Shown here piece after piece: positions 27,902 to 38,505 of a stretch of DNA of 64,000 nucleotides (its first letter is position 1; each line of letters starts with the position of its first letter). A program made the position numbers and the translations under genes. Origin of the DNA: Ningiella ruwaisensis. GTDB taxonomy: Bacteria > Pseudomonadota > Gammaproteobacteria > Enterobacterales > Alteromonadaceae. Location: NCBI RefSeq assembly GCF_004798935.1, contig NZ_RAHT01000008.1, positions 62,001-126,000 on the forward strand, written 5' to 3'. Under the pieces are notes generated by a model. The model ran no database searches and was not told where the DNA came from. It saw only the letters and a program-made list of their open reading frames with translations.

Positions 27902-28612
27902 TTATACCGCTCGCTGTAACAACATCGATTTTATATGGCCGATTGCCTTGGTAGGGTTAAGCCCTTTTGGACATACGCTCACACAATTCATTATCCCGTG
28001 ACATCTAAATACGCTGAATGCATCGTCTAAATCATTCAATCGTTCTTCAGTGGCTGTGTCGCGACTGTCGATCAGGAATCGATATGCGTGGAGCAAGCCA
28101 GCCGGACCAATGAACTTGTCAGGGTTCCACCAGAATGACGGACAAGATGTCGAACAACATGCGCAAAGTATACATTCATACAAGCCGTCCAGCTTTGCTC
28201 GCTCTTCAGGACTCTGAAGATGTTCGCGCGCTGGCGGTTGCTTGCTGTCGTTTATCAGGAAGGGTTTAATCTTCTCATACTGCGTGTAGAACTGCGTCAT
28301 ATCTACAACCAGGTCGCGCACTACTGGAAGTCCAGGCAGAGGACGTATGGTAATTTTTCCTTTGCCCAAGGCCGAAAGCGGAGTAATACACGCTAGTCCA
28401 TTTTTGCCATTCATATTCATGCCGTCAGAGCCACACACCCCTTCACGGCAAGAGCGTCGAAACGACAAAGACGGATCTTTTTCCTTGAGCGCAATCAATG
28501 CGTCAAGCACCATCATATCCTGGCCTTCTTCAACCTCGAGCTTGTAATCTTCCATGCGAGGCGCATCGTCCACTTCTGGGTTGTAACGATAAATCGAAAA
28601 AGTAAGTTGCAT
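27902..28612 (-). CDS. sdhB: Succinate dehydrogenase iron-sulfur subunit
   Basis: A 236-residue subunit carrying electrons from FAD to quinone. The 2Fe-2S cluster motif S-C-R-E-G-V-C-G-S-D is near 54-63, and the 4Fe-4S/3Fe-4S ligands are C-I-L-C-A-C-C-S-T-S-C-P near 148 and C-H-G-I-M-N-C-V-S-V-C-P-K-G-L near 205. It is the last gene of sdhCDAB; 13 bp separate it from sdhA. Confidence 0.98.
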   Translation of the reverse strand: MQLTFSIYRYNPEVDDAPRMEDYKLEVEEGQDMMVLDALIALKEKDPSLSFRRSCREGVCGSDGMNMNGKNGLACITPLSALGKGKITIRPLPGLPVVRDLVVDMTQFYTQYEKIKPFLINDSKQPPAREHLQSPEERAKLDGLYECILCACCSTSCPSFWWNPDKFIGPAGLLHAYRFLIDSRDTATEERLNDLDDAFSVFRCHGIMNCVSVCPKGLNPTKAIGHIKSMLLQRAV

Positions 28613-28625
28613 CGATAAGCTCCTA

Positions 28626-30398
28626 TTAGTAAGAACGCACTTTCGGAGGGAAGGCTTCCCTCAACTTAGGTGCCATGTTTACATCACGTTTGCGCATCTC
28701 CTCCGACTCAGGAAGGTAGATAGAGTGACATAACCAGTTCTCATCATCACGTTCAGTGAAGTCAAAGCGGCTGTGTGCACCGCGACTTTCTGTTCTAAAG
28801 TTTGCGGCAACTGCTGTGCTATATGCAGTTTCCATCAAATTATCTAACTCTAAGCATTCAATACGCTGAGTGTTAAAGTCACTGCTCTTGTCATCAAGAC
28901 GTGCGTGCTGTAAGCGCTCGCGAATTTCTCTAAGTTGCTTAAGGCCATCAGCCATTGCGTCACCTTCACGGAACACAGAGAAATTAAGCTGCATACACTG
29001 CTGCATATCTTTCTTAATTTGTACCGGGTCTTCGCCTTTACCCTTTTCGGAAGATTCCCAACGATTAAATCGTGCCATCGCACCTTCTATGTCAGATTCA
29101 GAGGCATCTGATTTAACATCAATCTGATCGATGCTCTTACCAAGATGTAGACCTGTAGCGCGACCGAAAACAACCAAGTCAAGCAGAGAGTTACCTCCCA
29201 GGCGATTAGCACCGTGCACAGATACGCATGCAATTTCACCACATGCGAACAATCCGTCCATCGGACGTTCGTTGCCATCAGAATCTACTCTTATCACCTG
29301 GCCGTCAACATTGGTTGGAATTCCACCCATCATGTAGTGGCAAGTTGGAATAACAGGTATAGGTTCTTTCACTGGATCAACATGGGCGAATGTGCGAGAT
29401 AATTCAAGAATACCTGGCAAACGGGATTCCAAAACGTCTTTGCCAAGGTGATCAAGTTTCAGTTTGATGTGCGTGCCCCATGGACCTTCACAACCCCGAC
29501 CTTCGCGAATTTCAGTCATCATTGAGCGAGCAACGACATCACGACCTGCCAAATCTTTTGCGTTTGGCGCGTAACGCTCCATAAATCGCTCGCCGTCTTT
29601 GTTTAGCAGATAACCACCTTCACCACGACACCCTTCGGTAACGAGCGTTCCCGCACCGGCAATGCCGGTTGGGTGAAACTGCCACATTTCCATATCCTGC
29701 GCTGGCGCGCCAGCTCTTAAGGCCATGCCAATGCCGTCGCCGGTATTAATATGCGCGTTTGTGGTGGAGGCATATATACGACCTGCACCGCCAGTTGCAA
29801 GCACCACTGCACGTGACTTGAAATAAACCACTTCGCCAGTTTCGATGTCAATCGCGGTACAACCCACGACTTGGTCATGCTGATTTTTTACCAAATCGAG
29901 TGCATACCATTCGCTGAAGACTTTTGTTTTGTTTTTAACATTTTGCTGGTAAAGCAAATGCAATAAAGCGTGGCCCGTGCGATCAGCTGCTGCCGCTGTT
30001 CTTGCGGCTTGTTCACCACCAAAATTTTTAGACTGGCCACCAAATGGACGTTGATACACCTTTCCATTTTCAAAACGAGAAAAAGGCAGGCCCATATTTT
30101 CCATTTCGATAATCGCTTCAGGGCCAGTTTTGCACATATATTCGATGGCTTCCTGATCACCAATATAATCAGAGCCTTTTACTGTATCGTACATGTGCCA
30201 TTCCCAGTTGTCTTCGTGGGAATTGCCTAAAGCAACTGTGATACCGCCTTGCGCAGACACCGTGTGCGAACGCGTAGGGAAAACTTTAGATAACAAGGCG
30301 CATGAGCGACCTGATTGCGAAATTTGCAAGGCCGCGCGCATGCCTGCGCCACCTGCACCAATAACGACTGCGTCAAATTCATGAACTGGTAAGGTCAT
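28626..30398 (-). CDS. sdhA: Succinate dehydrogenase flavoprotein subunit
   Basis: The catalytic subunit oxidising succinate to fumarate. I place the start at 30398 ([10 protein letters not shown]), one base after the sdhD stop, giving 590 residues; an in-frame upstream TTG at 30449 would add 17 residues that the family lacks. The FAD-binding G-A-G-G-A-G-M is near residue 15, the covalent FAD histidine lies in S-H-T-V-S-A-Q-G-G near 45, and the active-site H-P-T-G and R-G-A-H-S motifs are present. Confidence 0.97.
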   Translation of the reverse strand: MTLPVHEFDAVVIGAGGAGMRAALQISQSGRSCALLSKVFPTRSHTVSAQGGITVALGNSHEDNWEWHMYDTVKGSDYIGDQEAIEYMCKTGPEAIIEMENMGLPFSRFENGKVYQRPFGGQSKNFGGEQAARTAAAADRTGHALLHLLYQQNVKNKTKVFSEWYALDLVKNQHDQVVGCTAIDIETGEVVYFKSRAVVLATGGAGRIYASTTNAHINTGDGIGMALRAGAPAQDMEMWQFHPTGIAGAGTLVTEGCRGEGGYLLNKDGERFMERYAPNAKDLAGRDVVARSMMTEIREGRGCEGPWGTHIKLKLDHLGKDVLESRLPGILELSRTFAHVDPVKEPIPVIPTCHYMMGGIPTNVDGQVIRVDSDGNERPMDGLFACGEIACVSVHGANRLGGNSLLDLVVFGRATGLHLGKSIDQIDVKSDASESDIEGAMARFNRWESSEKGKGEDPVQIKKDMQQCMQLNFSVFREGDAMADGLKQLREIRERLQHARLDDKSSDFNTQRIECLELDNLMETAYSTAVAANFRTESRGAHSRFDFTERDDENWLCHSIYLPESEEMRKRDVNMAPKLREAFPPKVRSY

Positions 30399-30399
30399 C

Positions 30400-30747
30400 T
30401 TAAACACCCCATAAAACGAACAAACCGACCGCAACATAAGCAAAAGCAATCAGGTTTAGAATAAAATTAAGTACGGCGCGTAATCGCGTGGCTTTAACGT
30501 AGTCTGTCAAAACCTGCCACAATCCTACACGGGTGTGAAGCATTACCGCGACCAGTGCCGCAAGCGTGAATGCTTTCATGTATATAGAGGAAAAGACACC
30601 TTGCCAGATCTCAAAGGTCATAACGGGTGTGGAAACAAAAACGTACAGCATGTAAAGCGCAAAGGCGAAAATCACGGCTGCAGACGCGCGAAGCGTAACA
30701 TAATCCTGAATTCCGTCACGTTTCATAGAGGCTTGATTAATTACCAT
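30400..30747 (-). CDS. sdhD: Succinate dehydrogenase membrane anchor subunit
   Basis: A 115-residue inner-membrane protein with three predicted helices that holds haem b and quinone with SdhC. The best start is the ATG at 30747, which overlaps the sdhC stop in ATGGTAA; a longer reading from 30783 would lie inside sdhC. The conserved R-D-G-I-Q-D-Y-V region is at 10-16. Coupled translation with sdhC is likely. Confidence 0.93.
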   Translation of the reverse strand: MVINQASMKRDGIQDYVTLRASAAVIFAFALYMLYVFVSTPVMTFEIWQGVFSSIYMKAFTLAALVAVMLHTRVGLWQVLTDYVKATRLRAVLNFILNLIAFAYVAVGLFVLWGV

Positions 30748-31115
30748 AATGCAACTCCAATTACGATTGTTATAACGACCCATAACCCAATGGCGATATT
30801 CGCGCTCAAGTTACCAGAGTTGAGTTCTTCCCAATGTCCCATATCCATTACCAGGTGACGCAAACCACCAATAATGTGATATGAAAAAGCAGACAGTGTT
30901 CCAATAGCGATAATCTTGCCGATTACACCATTCATGACTTCCTGAACAAACGCAAAGTTTTCCGCAGAAGTAAGTGAGGTTGCCCATGCCCAAATTACGA
31001 ATAAAAGAGCAAAGAACATTGCCACGCCAGTCACACGGTGCAAAATAGATGCGCGTGCAGACGGTGGGAATTTCATCGTAGAAAGGTCTAAATTTACTGG
31101 TCTTTGTTTTTTCAC
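30741..31115 (-). CDS. sdhC: Succinate dehydrogenase cytochrome b556 subunit
   Basis: A 124-residue membrane anchor with three helices. The start is taken as the GTG at 31115, where AGGCG sits 7 nt upstream and the protein begins V-K-K-Q-R-P-V-N-L-D-L-S as in E. coli SdhC; the longer frame to 31178 lacks family support. S-I-L-H-R-V-T-G (quinone site) and the haem histidine H-I-I-G-G-L-R-H are visible. First gene of sdhCDAB, divergent from gltA. Confidence 0.93.
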   Translation of the reverse strand: MKKQRPVNLDLSTMKFPPSARASILHRVTGVAMFFALLFVIWAWATSLTSAENFAFVQEVMNGVIGKIIAIGTLSAFSYHIIGGLRHLVMDMGHWEELNSGNLSANIAIGLWVVITIVIGVALW

Positions 31116-31415
31116 AATAAAACGCCTGTTGTTGTTTCCCGTATTGATACCATAGGTTGTAAGCCTGTGAATATGCAACTTTGGTTGTGTGTGTAAATGC
31201 GATTTAACGCCCGACTTTGTTAACCAATTGTGAATCAGATTTTATAAAGTTATTGCTAAATAACCCTTTAAATTCAGTGGGTTTGAAATATAGCAATCCG
31301 CTTGTCTAATAGCAATTAAATGTTGCGCCTTAGGACATTAGTCGTAAACAAATCTTTATACCCCTTTATCGACGTAAACTATTTAGAATATATATTGAGC
31401 AGATATGCATTTAAA

Positions 31416-31443
31416 TTGACTTAAATCTTCATACGGTTAAGAT
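31416..31443 (+). promoter_or_regulatory. Candidate sigma-70 promoter for gltA
   Basis: TTGACT (31416-31421) and TAAGAT (31438-31443) with a 16-bp spacer, about 100 nt upstream of the gltA ATG. The match is moderate. The 428-bp sdhC-gltA divergent gap otherwise shows AT-rich DNA and the GCATTTTGT repeats; no gene seen. Confidence 0.4.
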
Positions 31444-31469
31444 TATCGCCACTTTTCGCACAGATATGA

Positions 31470-31508
31470 GCATTTTGTCGCATTTTGTGAACGATTTGCG
31501 CATTTTGT
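31470..31508. repeat. Three GCATTTTGT direct repeats in the gltA leader
   Basis: Exact 9-mers at 31470, 31480 and 31500, i.e. offsets of 10 and 20 bp, putting all copies on one face of the helix. They lie 36-74 nt upstream of the gltA ATG, downstream of the candidate promoter. Confidence 0.6.
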
Positions 31509-31543
31509 CCGTTTAAGCGGAACCCCAACTTAGGAGAGTATTC

Positions 31544-32824
31544 ATGTCAGATAAAACAGCCACTTTAAAAGCCGGCGATGTTGAAGTCGAATTACCCATA
31601 TTAGAAGGCACCGAAGGACATCCCGTCATTGACGTTCGTTCTTTAGGAAGCCACGGATATTTTACTTTTGACCCGGGCTTTATGGCGACTGGCTCATGCG
31701 AATCTTCAATTACTTTCATCGATGGCGCAAAAGGTGTTTTGCTACACCGCGGCTTCTCAATTGAAGACTTAGCTCGCGATTCAGACTATTTAGAAGTCTG
31801 TCACATGCTGCTTCACGGCGACAAGCCAAGTGAAGAGGAGTATGAAGAATTCAAGCACACGATTACCCGTCACACCATGGTTCACGAACAATTAAATATG
31901 TTCTTCCACGGGTTTAGAAATGACGCTCATCCCATGGCAATGTTATGCGGTACGGTGGGTGCTTTATCTTCTTTTTACCACAGTGATTTGGATGTATCCG
32001 ACCCAGAGCAACGCAAGCGTTCGGCTCATCGTCTGATTGCCAAAATGCCGACACTTGTCGCTATGTGCTACAAGTATAATGTTGGACAACCTTTTGTGTA
32101 TCCACGCAACGATTTAAGCTACGCAGCGAACTTCTTGAACATGATGTTCTCTGTGCCCGCCGAAGACTATAAGATCAGTCCCGCGGTTGAGCGTGCAATG
32201 GACAGAATATTTATTCTTCATGCTGACCATGAGCAAAACGCGTCTACTTCAACGGTTCGTTTGGCAGGTTCATCCGGTGCAAATCCATATGCCTGTATTG
32301 CTGCTGGCGTTGCTTCCCTGTGGGGGCCCGCGCACGGTGGCGCGAATGAGGCATGTTTGCAAATGCTTGAGGAGATTGGCACGGTCGATCGCATTCCTGA
32401 GTTTATTGAGCGCGCCAAAGATAAAAACGACCCCTTCCGCTTAATGGGCTTTGGTCACCGCGTTTACAAAAACTACGATCCTCGTGCAACAGTCATGCGA
32501 GAGAGTTGTCATGAAGTTCTCGAAGAGCTTAATGTCGATAATCCTCTTTTAGATGTCGCGATGGAACTTGAGCGGATCGCATTAAGCGACCCTTATTTTG
32601 CTGAGAAAAAGCTGTTCCCGAATGTGGATTTTTATTCAGGCATTGTGCTTAGCGCCATTGGTATTCCTACCAACATGTTTACCTGTATCTTTGCACTGGC
32701 AAGAACCGTTGGCTGGATTTCACACTGGCACGAAATGATGAGCCAGCCAGGACAGAAAATTGGCCGTCCTCGTCAATTATATACCGGACATAGCAAGCGC
32801 GATTATACGCCACTGAAGAAGTAA
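31544..32824 (+). CDS. gltA: Citrate synthase (type II, hexameric)
   Basis: A 426-residue enzyme condensing oxaloacetate and acetyl-CoA to citrate. N-terminal beta domain (1-55) as in NADH-regulated gammaproteobacterial forms, with active-site histidines in H-G-G-A-N-E-A and G-F-G-H-R-V-Y-K. The ATG has TAGGAGAG 6-13 nt upstream. It is divergent from sdhC, as in E. coli, and followed by a strong terminator. Confidence 0.98.
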   Translation: MSDKTATLKAGDVEVELPILEGTEGHPVIDVRSLGSHGYFTFDPGFMATGSCESSITFIDGAKGVLLHRGFSIEDLARDSDYLEVCHMLLHGDKPSEEEYEEFKHTITRHTMVHEQLNMFFHGFRNDAHPMAMLCGTVGALSSFYHSDLDVSDPEQRKRSAHRLIAKMPTLVAMCYKYNVGQPFVYPRNDLSYAANFLNMMFSVPAEDYKISPAVERAMDRIFILHADHEQNASTSTVRLAGSSGANPYACIAAGVASLWGPAHGGANEACLQMLEEIGTVDRIPEFIERAKDKNDPFRLMGFGHRVYKNYDPRATVMRESCHEVLEELNVDNPLLDVAMELERIALSDPYFAEKKLFPNVDFYSGIVLSAIGIPTNMFTCIFALARTVGWISHWHEMMSQPGQKIGRPRQLYTGHSKRDYTPLKK

Positions 32825-32842
32825 TAAAGTAAAAACTATGAT

Positions 32843-32872
32843 AAGCACATTCTTTGGAATGTGCTTTTTTTT
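32843..32872 (+). terminator. Rho-independent terminator of gltA
   Basis: AAGCACATTC/GAATGTGCTT, a perfect 10-bp stem with a TTTG loop, followed by further T. It lies 19 nt after the gltA stop. Confidence 0.95.
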
Positions 32873-32950
32873 GCCCTTACATTGGGGCAAACTCTCAGTC
32901 AGGCGGTCTCGTTCTATACAAACAGGTTTTAAACAATCATAAGGATAAAC

Positions 32951-33367
32951 ATGCACAGCGCTGCAAAAATATTGGGTTATCTCGGCTTACTTCCATTTAT
33001 TGGTATTCCCGTACTCATTTTAACAGGGCAAATTCACTATTTTGAAGGCTATACCTACTTCACACAGTATTCCGCCATTATTCTATCTTTTTTTGGCGGT
33101 ATCCATTGGCTGGATGCCTTGCAGAATCGACGAAAAGATCACCAGCTTTACATTGCAATGTTACCCAGTATTACTGGCTTTTTAGCGCTTATTTTTTTAG
33201 AGGGACACTGGCTGTTCAGCACCCTTTCCATTGCCTATATCGGTATTTTGATGTACGACAAATACGTACTGGCGCTAGAGAAAGATATCTTAATCGACTA
33301 CACATTTATGCGAGTCGTACTAACGACCATTGTAGTGATTTGTCATTTATTGATGGCCTCAATTTAA
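32951..33367 (+). CDS. DUF3429 family membrane protein
   Basis: A 138-residue inner-membrane protein with four predicted hydrophobic segments (about 7-24, 38-56, 70-90 and 115-135). The S-F-F-G-G-I-H-W motif near 47-54 is typical of DUF3429. AAGGA precedes the ATG. Function is unknown. It is a single gene between two terminators. Confidence 0.8.
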   Translation: MHSAAKILGYLGLLPFIGIPVLILTGQIHYFEGYTYFTQYSAIILSFFGGIHWLDALQNRRKDHQLYIAMLPSITGFLALIFLEGHWLFSTLSIAYIGILMYDKYVLALEKDILIDYTFMRVVLTTIVVICHLLMASI

Positions 33368-33382
33368 AGAGGCCTGTTTTTA
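33355..33382 (+). terminator. Terminator overlapping the DUF3429 stop codon
   Basis: GGCCTC/GAGGCC, a 6-bp stem with an 8-nt loop that contains the TAA stop, followed by TGTTTTT. It overlaps the 3' end of the convergent phosphomannomutase gene. Confidence 0.6.
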
Positions 33383-34828
33383 AGACTCAATAAGCGATTC
33401 CAATAAGGCGGTTTTTTCACGCATCAGCGCAATGTCGCCCTTAGATTCTACATTTAAGCGGATAACCGGTTCGGTATTGGACTTTCGCAAATTGAAGCGC
33501 CAATTTCCAAACTCCATTCCAATTCCGTCAGTTTTATCAATAAACAGTGCATCGGCCTCAAAATGTTGAATGATCGATTTAATGGTGCTCCCTGCATTCT
33601 CAACGCGATAGTTGATTTCGCCAGAAGACGGAAATGCTGCAATCCGCTCCTCTACCAGCGAAGATAAGGTCTTGCCACTTGTGGATAAAAGTTCGGCGAC
33701 TAAAAGCCATGGGATCATTCCGGAATCGCAATAGGCAAAGTCACGGAAATAATGATGTGCGCTCATTTCGCCGCCATAAATTGCGTCTTCTTTGCGCATC
33801 CGCTCTTTGATAAACGCATGCCCGGTTTTTGATTTAACCGGTTTTCCACCCGCGTTTTTTACAATATCTTCGGTATTCCAGTAAACTCGAGGGTCATAGA
33901 TTATCTTCGCGCCTTTTTCTTTGCTTAAAAACGCTTGCGCCAAAAGGCCAACAATATAGTAGCCTTCGATAAACTCGCCTCTTTCGTCAAACAAAAAGCA
34001 GCGGTCAAAGTCACCATCCCAGGCGATACCCATATCGGCTTTGTGCGCTTTTACGGCCTCGGCTGTGTCTGCACGATTATCTACAAGCAGTGGGTTGGGA
34101 ATGCCGTTAGGAAAGTCACCATCGGGTAAATGGTGCACTTTTATAAACTCAATTTTTACACCTTGATGAGCAAATAATAGCTCTAAAGCATCAATAATAT
34201 GCCCTGCGGCGCCATTGCCTGCATTTACGACAAGTTTTAAAGGTCTGAGTTTACTGGTATCGATATATTCGCAAAGGTGCAAGATGTAATCGTTCACGCA
34301 ACTTACACGCTCGTAGGCTTTTGTATTTAATAAGCTTAAATCTTTAACGCTTGCTTCACCTTTTAAGAAAGCCTTATCATCCACAATCGTTCCATAATGG
34401 GCTAAACGCGCTTGCACAAGTTCATCATCAAAATCTTGTGCAATATCTCGAATGGCGTTGAGTCCGCTGTCTCCACTGATGGGCACTGAACCGGCTTTTA
34501 CCAGCTTCATTCCGTTATAGTTAATTGGGTTGTGACTGGCGGTCACTTCAATTCCACCGTCAACACCAAGATGCTTCGTAGCAAAATAAATTTCTTCCGT
34601 ACCCGCCATTCCCAAGTCGAAAACTTTCGCTCCACCATCAATTAAGCCCGCGCTAAGTGCGAGCTTTAATGGGCGGGCGGTATGGCGTACATCGGAACCC
34701 ACAACGACTGATTTAGCCTTAAGATAAGATGCGAAGGCACGCCCAATTCGGTAGGCGATGTTTTCATCTAATTGCGTTAATAATTCCCCACGAATATCGT
34801 AAGCTTTAAAGCAAGTAATTGTTCTCAT
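33380..34828 (-). CDS. cpsG: Phosphomannomutase (CpsG/ManB type)
   Basis: A 482-residue alpha-D-phosphohexomutase interconverting mannose-6-P and mannose-1-P for GDP-mannose and surface polysaccharide synthesis; phosphoglucomutase activity is also possible. The active serine is S98 in T-A-S-H-N-P, the metal loop is D-G-D-F-D-R-C-F, and the sugar loop G-E-M-S-A-H-H is present. The N-terminus [10 protein letters not shown] matches E. coli CpsG. It stands alone, not in a capsule cluster, so it is probably a housekeeping copy. Confidence 0.93.
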   Translation of the reverse strand: MRTITCFKAYDIRGELLTQLDENIAYRIGRAFASYLKAKSVVVGSDVRHTARPLKLALSAGLIDGGAKVFDLGMAGTEEIYFATKHLGVDGGIEVTASHNPINYNGMKLVKAGSVPISGDSGLNAIRDIAQDFDDELVQARLAHYGTIVDDKAFLKGEASVKDLSLLNTKAYERVSCVNDYILHLCEYIDTSKLRPLKLVVNAGNGAAGHIIDALELLFAHQGVKIEFIKVHHLPDGDFPNGIPNPLLVDNRADTAEAVKAHKADMGIAWDGDFDRCFLFDERGEFIEGYYIVGLLAQAFLSKEKGAKIIYDPRVYWNTEDIVKNAGGKPVKSKTGHAFIKERMRKEDAIYGGEMSAHHYFRDFAYCDSGMIPWLLVAELLSTSGKTLSSLVEERIAAFPSSGEINYRVENAGSTIKSIIQHFEADALFIDKTDGIGMEFGNWRFNLRKSNTEPVIRLNVESKGDIALMREKTALLESLIES

Positions 34829-34931
34829 TGAAATCCTTTTAAAGGGCGCTTCTTAAAGAAGAACGGTCTTGTAAGCAGCGCCATAAATCATACTCGATAT
34901 AGTATGTAATCCCTCAGGAACAATCAACGAC

Positions 34932-35753
34932 TTAGGCGAGTACGCCACTTTGATAATCTTTTAAGGCCTGGTGAATTTCAGCTTCGCTATTCATCACGAA
35001 AGGACCGTATTGCACAATGGGTTCATTGATAGGCATAGCGCTGACAAAAATAGCTTTTGAGTCTTGTTCGGCCCGCAGATGCATCAGCTCACTAAACGCG
35101 AGTACGCCAAGTTGGCCTTTATGAAGTGAATCTTGTTCAAGCATCAATTCTCCTTCATACACATACAAAAAACCATTGTGTTCACTAAGCGTATCAATCT
35201 CCAGACTTGCACCAGCTGATAGGTGCAAATCCAGAAATTGCGGCTGAACGGCTTGTGTCTTCACTGGCCCCGTCACTTCTTTAAACTGACCTGCCAAAAT
35301 GCGCACTTTGCCACCATCAAACTCGTGCTCAGGAATTAGCGCACTGGGAATATCCTGATACCCTGGCGCAGACATTTTTTCGCTGGCTGGCAAATTCACC
35401 CAAAGCTGAAAACCTCGCATTCGTCCTTCTGTTTGCTGAGGCATCTCCTCGTGAATAATTCCTTTGCCTGCGTTCATCCACTGCAGGCCACCATCTTCAA
35501 TCACGCCACTATTACCTACTGAATCTTTATGGCCCATCTTGCCTTCTAGCATATAGGTGACCGTTTGAAAGCCACGATGTGGATGTTGCGGAAAGCCTGC
35601 AATATAATCCTGCGCCTCATCCGATCCAAATTCATCTAACATTAGAAACGGATCCAGGCGCTTTAAACTCGCCTGACCAATAATGCGCTTAAGTTTGACG
35701 CCAGCGCCGTCTGATGCGGCCATACCAACGACTTTTTGAGTGATACGTGTCAT
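34932..35753 (-). CDS. Pirin family protein
   Basis: A 273-residue bicupin. The N-terminal cupin contains the metal-binding pattern P-H-P-H-R-G-F-Q-T-V-T-Y at about 56-67 and a later H-E-E-M-P, the usual Fe-binding residues of pirins with quercetinase-like activity. It follows the glutathionyl-hydroquinone reductase gene after 20 bp, so the two are probably cotranscribed and may act on quinone or aromatic stress compounds (inference). Confidence 0.93.
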   Translation of the reverse strand: MTRITQKVVGMAASDGAGVKLKRIIGQASLKRLDPFLMLDEFGSDEAQDYIAGFPQHPHRGFQTVTYMLEGKMGHKDSVGNSGVIEDGGLQWMNAGKGIIHEEMPQQTEGRMRGFQLWVNLPASEKMSAPGYQDIPSALIPEHEFDGGKVRILAGQFKEVTGPVKTQAVQPQFLDLHLSAGASLEIDTLSEHNGFLYVYEGELMLEQDSLHKGQLGVLAFSELMHLRAEQDSKAIFVSAMPINEPIVQYGPFVMNSEAEIHQALKDYQSGVLA

Positions 35754-35773
35754 GTCATTCTCCTAGGGCACGC

Positions 35774-36733
35774 CTAAAATCGGTCTCGGTCGTGCGCACT
35801 TAAAAGGTCCTGAATTGGGCCCTTTGGCACAACCTGAGTGGGGTTTATCATGTTATGGCTGTAATAGTAATGCTGCTTGATATGATCAAAATTGGTGGTA
35901 TCAGCCACGCCTGCTATTTGATACAACTCTTTAGTGTAATTGTACAAATTTGGGTAATCTGCAATGCGTTTTAAATTACATTTAAAATGCCCAACGTATA
36001 CCGGATCAAAACGAATAAGCGTTGTAAATAAACGCCAGTCTGCCTCAGTTAATTGCTTGCCCGTCAGGTAACGCTGCTTTGACAATATGCCTTCTACCTT
36101 ATCAAGCGCTTCAAACAAACTGCTTACAGCTTCTTCGTAAGCGCGTTGCTTAGTCGCAAAGCCTGCTTTATAAACGCCATTGTTAATATTGTCGTAAACA
36201 AAGCTATTGATAAGTTCAATTTGTTCACGATGTGACGCCGGATAATAGTCGCTTGTATTACCCGTAATATCGTTAAAAGCAGTATTTAGCATACGAATAA
36301 TCTCTGCCGACTCATTATTCACAATTTGATTGCTTTGTTTGTCAAATAAGATGGGAACCGTCACTCTTGTTGTGATATCCGCTTTCACCTTGGTATAGAC
36401 TTGGTGTAGATATTTAAAGCCAAATAAATGGTCTTCGGTTGCGCCTTCGTAATCAGCGAACTCCCATCCGTTTTCAAGCATATTCGGACTGACAACACTG
36501 ACTGAAATATGCGACTCCAATTCTTTCAGTTTTCTGAATATTAAGGCTCTATGTGCCCACGGACAGGCGAGTGATACATACAAATGATAGCGACCAGATT
36601 CTGCCGGAAACTTTGCATCTGCGCTCGCTTCTATTTTGTCCCGAAATTTAGAGGCTTGACGAACAAATTTGCCATCATTGCTTTCTGTATCGTACCATTG
36701 GTCTTTCCACTGGCCGTCTACTAATAATCCCAT
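35774..36733 (-). CDS. yqjG: Glutathionyl-hydroquinone reductase (YqjG/ECM4 type)
   Basis: A 319-residue Xi-class glutathione transferase that removes glutathione from glutathionyl-hydroquinones. The catalytic cysteine C57 lies in A-C-P-W-A-H-R, and the C-terminal helical domain includes the Y-L-T-G-K-Q-L-T-E-A-D-W-R-L-F motif. Divergent from tcdA; operon with the pirin gene is likely. Confidence 0.95.
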   Translation of the reverse strand: MGLLVDGQWKDQWYDTESNDGKFVRQASKFRDKIEASADAKFPAESGRYHLYVSLACPWAHRALIFRKLKELESHISVSVVSPNMLENGWEFADYEGATEDHLFGFKYLHQVYTKVKADITTRVTVPILFDKQSNQIVNNESAEIIRMLNTAFNDITGNTSDYYPASHREQIELINSFVYDNINNGVYKAGFATKQRAYEEAVSSLFEALDKVEGILSKQRYLTGKQLTEADWRLFTTLIRFDPVYVGHFKCNLKRIADYPNLYNYTKELYQIAGVADTTNFDHIKQHYYYSHNMINPTQVVPKGPIQDLLSAHDRDRF

Positions 36734-36935
36734 AACTGGTCTCCTATTTTGTTGATAGCGCCATTAAAACATTAATTTAAACGAATAAATATTGGTATAA
36801 ATTGCACAATTCTTTCTAATTTTTAGAACTTTTGTACACATAAATCTCTACACCTTATAAAAGGATTGTGCTATTTCCATCGCTCACCGATAAACGAAAA
36901 AAAGCGATAAACGATAAAAGGAAATCATCTACTGT

Positions 36936-37718
36936 ATGTCTTACGAACAAAGATTCTCTGGATTGCTACGCCTTTATGGCAAAGATGGCCTACAAACACT
37001 TAAAAGTGCTCACGTTGCAATTGCAGGAATTGGTGGTGTCGGTGTGTGGGCGGCAGAAGCATTAGCACGCTCGGGTATTAATCGGATTGAATTAATCGAC
37101 CTTGATGATATTGCAGAATCTAATATAAACCGGCAGCTTCACGCACTCGATAGCACACTTGCGCAGAGTAAAGTTGAGGTAATGAAAGCGCGAATTCTGG
37201 ATATAAACCCGGATTGCGAAGTACACGCTATTGAAGATTTTGTGACAAAAGACAATCTGAGCCTCCTTTTTGAGGGCGCGCCTGATGTTATTATTGATGC
37301 CATCGACAGTGTTAGCGCAAAAGCAGCCATGATTGCCTATGCGAAAAGAAATAAAATTAAAATTATCACCGTTGGTGGGGCTGGCGGACAAATTGATCCT
37401 TTGCAAATTACCGTTGGCGATCTGGCTAAAACCACTCAAGACCCGCTTTTAGCGAAAGTGCGAAGCGAATTAAGACGAAACTATCATTTTTCAAATAATC
37501 CCAAACGACGATTTTCTGTTGAAGCGATTTACTCCACTGAACAACTTAGATACCCGGATAGTGAGGGTGGCGTCTCGTTTGCTAAAAATGCCGCTCAAGG
37601 TGCTGGAAAAATGGATTGCAGCACAGGATTTGGCGCTTTTGTTGGAGTGACTGCCACGTTTGGAATGCTCGCAGCAACGCGTGCAATCGATGCGATTCTT
37701 CGACGCGCATCTATCTAA
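36936..37718 (+). CDS. tcdA: tRNA threonylcarbamoyladenosine dehydratase
   Basis: A 260-residue E1-like enzyme (also CsdL/YgdL) that uses ATP to cyclise t6A37 in tRNA to ct6A. The Rossmann nucleotide motif G-I-G-G-V-G-V-W-A is at about 30-38, and the R-R-x-S-V-E-A-I-Y-S motif near 190. An AAGGA site lies 14 nt upstream of the ATG. Its stop overlaps that of the convergent DedA-like gene by 8 bp. The cysteine desulfurase partner csdA is not in the window. Confidence 0.95.
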   Translation: MSYEQRFSGLLRLYGKDGLQTLKSAHVAIAGIGGVGVWAAEALARSGINRIELIDLDDIAESNINRQLHALDSTLAQSKVEVMKARILDINPDCEVHAIEDFVTKDNLSLLFEGAPDVIIDAIDSVSAKAAMIAYAKRNKIKIITVGGAGGQIDPLQITVGDLAKTTQDPLLAKVRSELRRNYHFSNNPKRRFSVEAIYSTEQLRYPDSEGGVSFAKNAAQGAGKMDCSTGFGAFVGVTATFGMLAATRAIDAILRRASI

Positions 37719-38355
37719 CGGTAGCACTGTCTTTTTTATGTTGGCGAACATCATAAGCAAGTGCGATAAAAAGCCAGATCGCAATTAAAGTGAATAGCAA
37801 TACTGTATTTTCAGCCATGGCCATGACTTGCTCACTTAGCACGGCGGTACCTGCGATAAGAAGCAAATAATAGGGCAAATTGAGCAAGCCCGCTAACCAG
37901 ACGACTTTGAAAGACTTGTTATTTGCACCTTGAGAAAACATGAAAAATGCTAAGGAATTAATATGGATCATGGCAAGCAACAGATGTTTAAGCTTGGTTT
38001 CTGATTCTTTATCATCTTTATCTTTTGTGCTTTTACCAAGAAAGTAATTGATGACAGAGCCAAGGGTCGCGGCAGCAACCATTGCCAGGGTTAAATAAAC
38101 CACATCCATTGCGCTGGGTTTGGCCCCGACAACAAGCAATACAGCAAAAAATTGTCCCGGAAAATAAAAACCAACGTAAATAATCGACTCTAACAGTATG
38201 ATCAGGAAAATAACCATGTAAAAGCCTTCATCAAGCGCCCCTTGCAAAGATTCAAGAATTTGCATACCAGGCGGAATGACTTGATAGTAAACCAAAGCAT
38301 TGATTAAGCTTAATGCGATAAGTGCAGATAGCGGTAAAAAGGAAGCGTATTTCAT
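37711..38355 (-). CDS. DedA/VTT-like inner-membrane protein
   Basis: A 214-residue protein with about five hydrophobic segments (5-27, 42-66, 78-108, 125-145, 155-205). The F-Y-F-P-G-Q-F-F-A-V segment near 67-76 resembles the re-entrant motif of the DedA/VTT family, which includes lipid-carrier flippases. Similarity is judged by eye, so the family call is tentative. It is convergent with tcdA and divergent from the LysR gene. Confidence 0.6.
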   Translation of the reverse strand: MKYASFLPLSALIALSLINALVYYQVIPPGMQILESLQGALDEGFYMVIFLIILLESIIYVGFYFPGQFFAVLLVVGAKPSAMDVVYLTLAMVAAATLGSVINYFLGKSTKDKDDKESETKLKHLLLAMIHINSLAFFMFSQGANNKSFKVVWLAGLLNLPYYLLLIAGTAVLSEQVMAMAENTVLLFTLIAIWLFIALAYDVRQHKKDSATVR

Positions 38356-38505
38356 AAAGTTATTTGTAGATTAAGTGCTAACAAAGGATACACCAAAGCA
38401 CCAAGAAAAGATTATATTAAAAAATTACGAATTATTAACCTAGGTTCGCGGTCTACTATTTTACTCGCTTGTTTTTTTGACAGGCTTGAGTTGGAGGAAT
38501 TTCTT

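Noticed and set aside
30398-30449. Longer SdhA start with a TTG codon
   Set aside because: It overlaps sdhD and adds residues not seen in the family; the ATG at 30398 fits.
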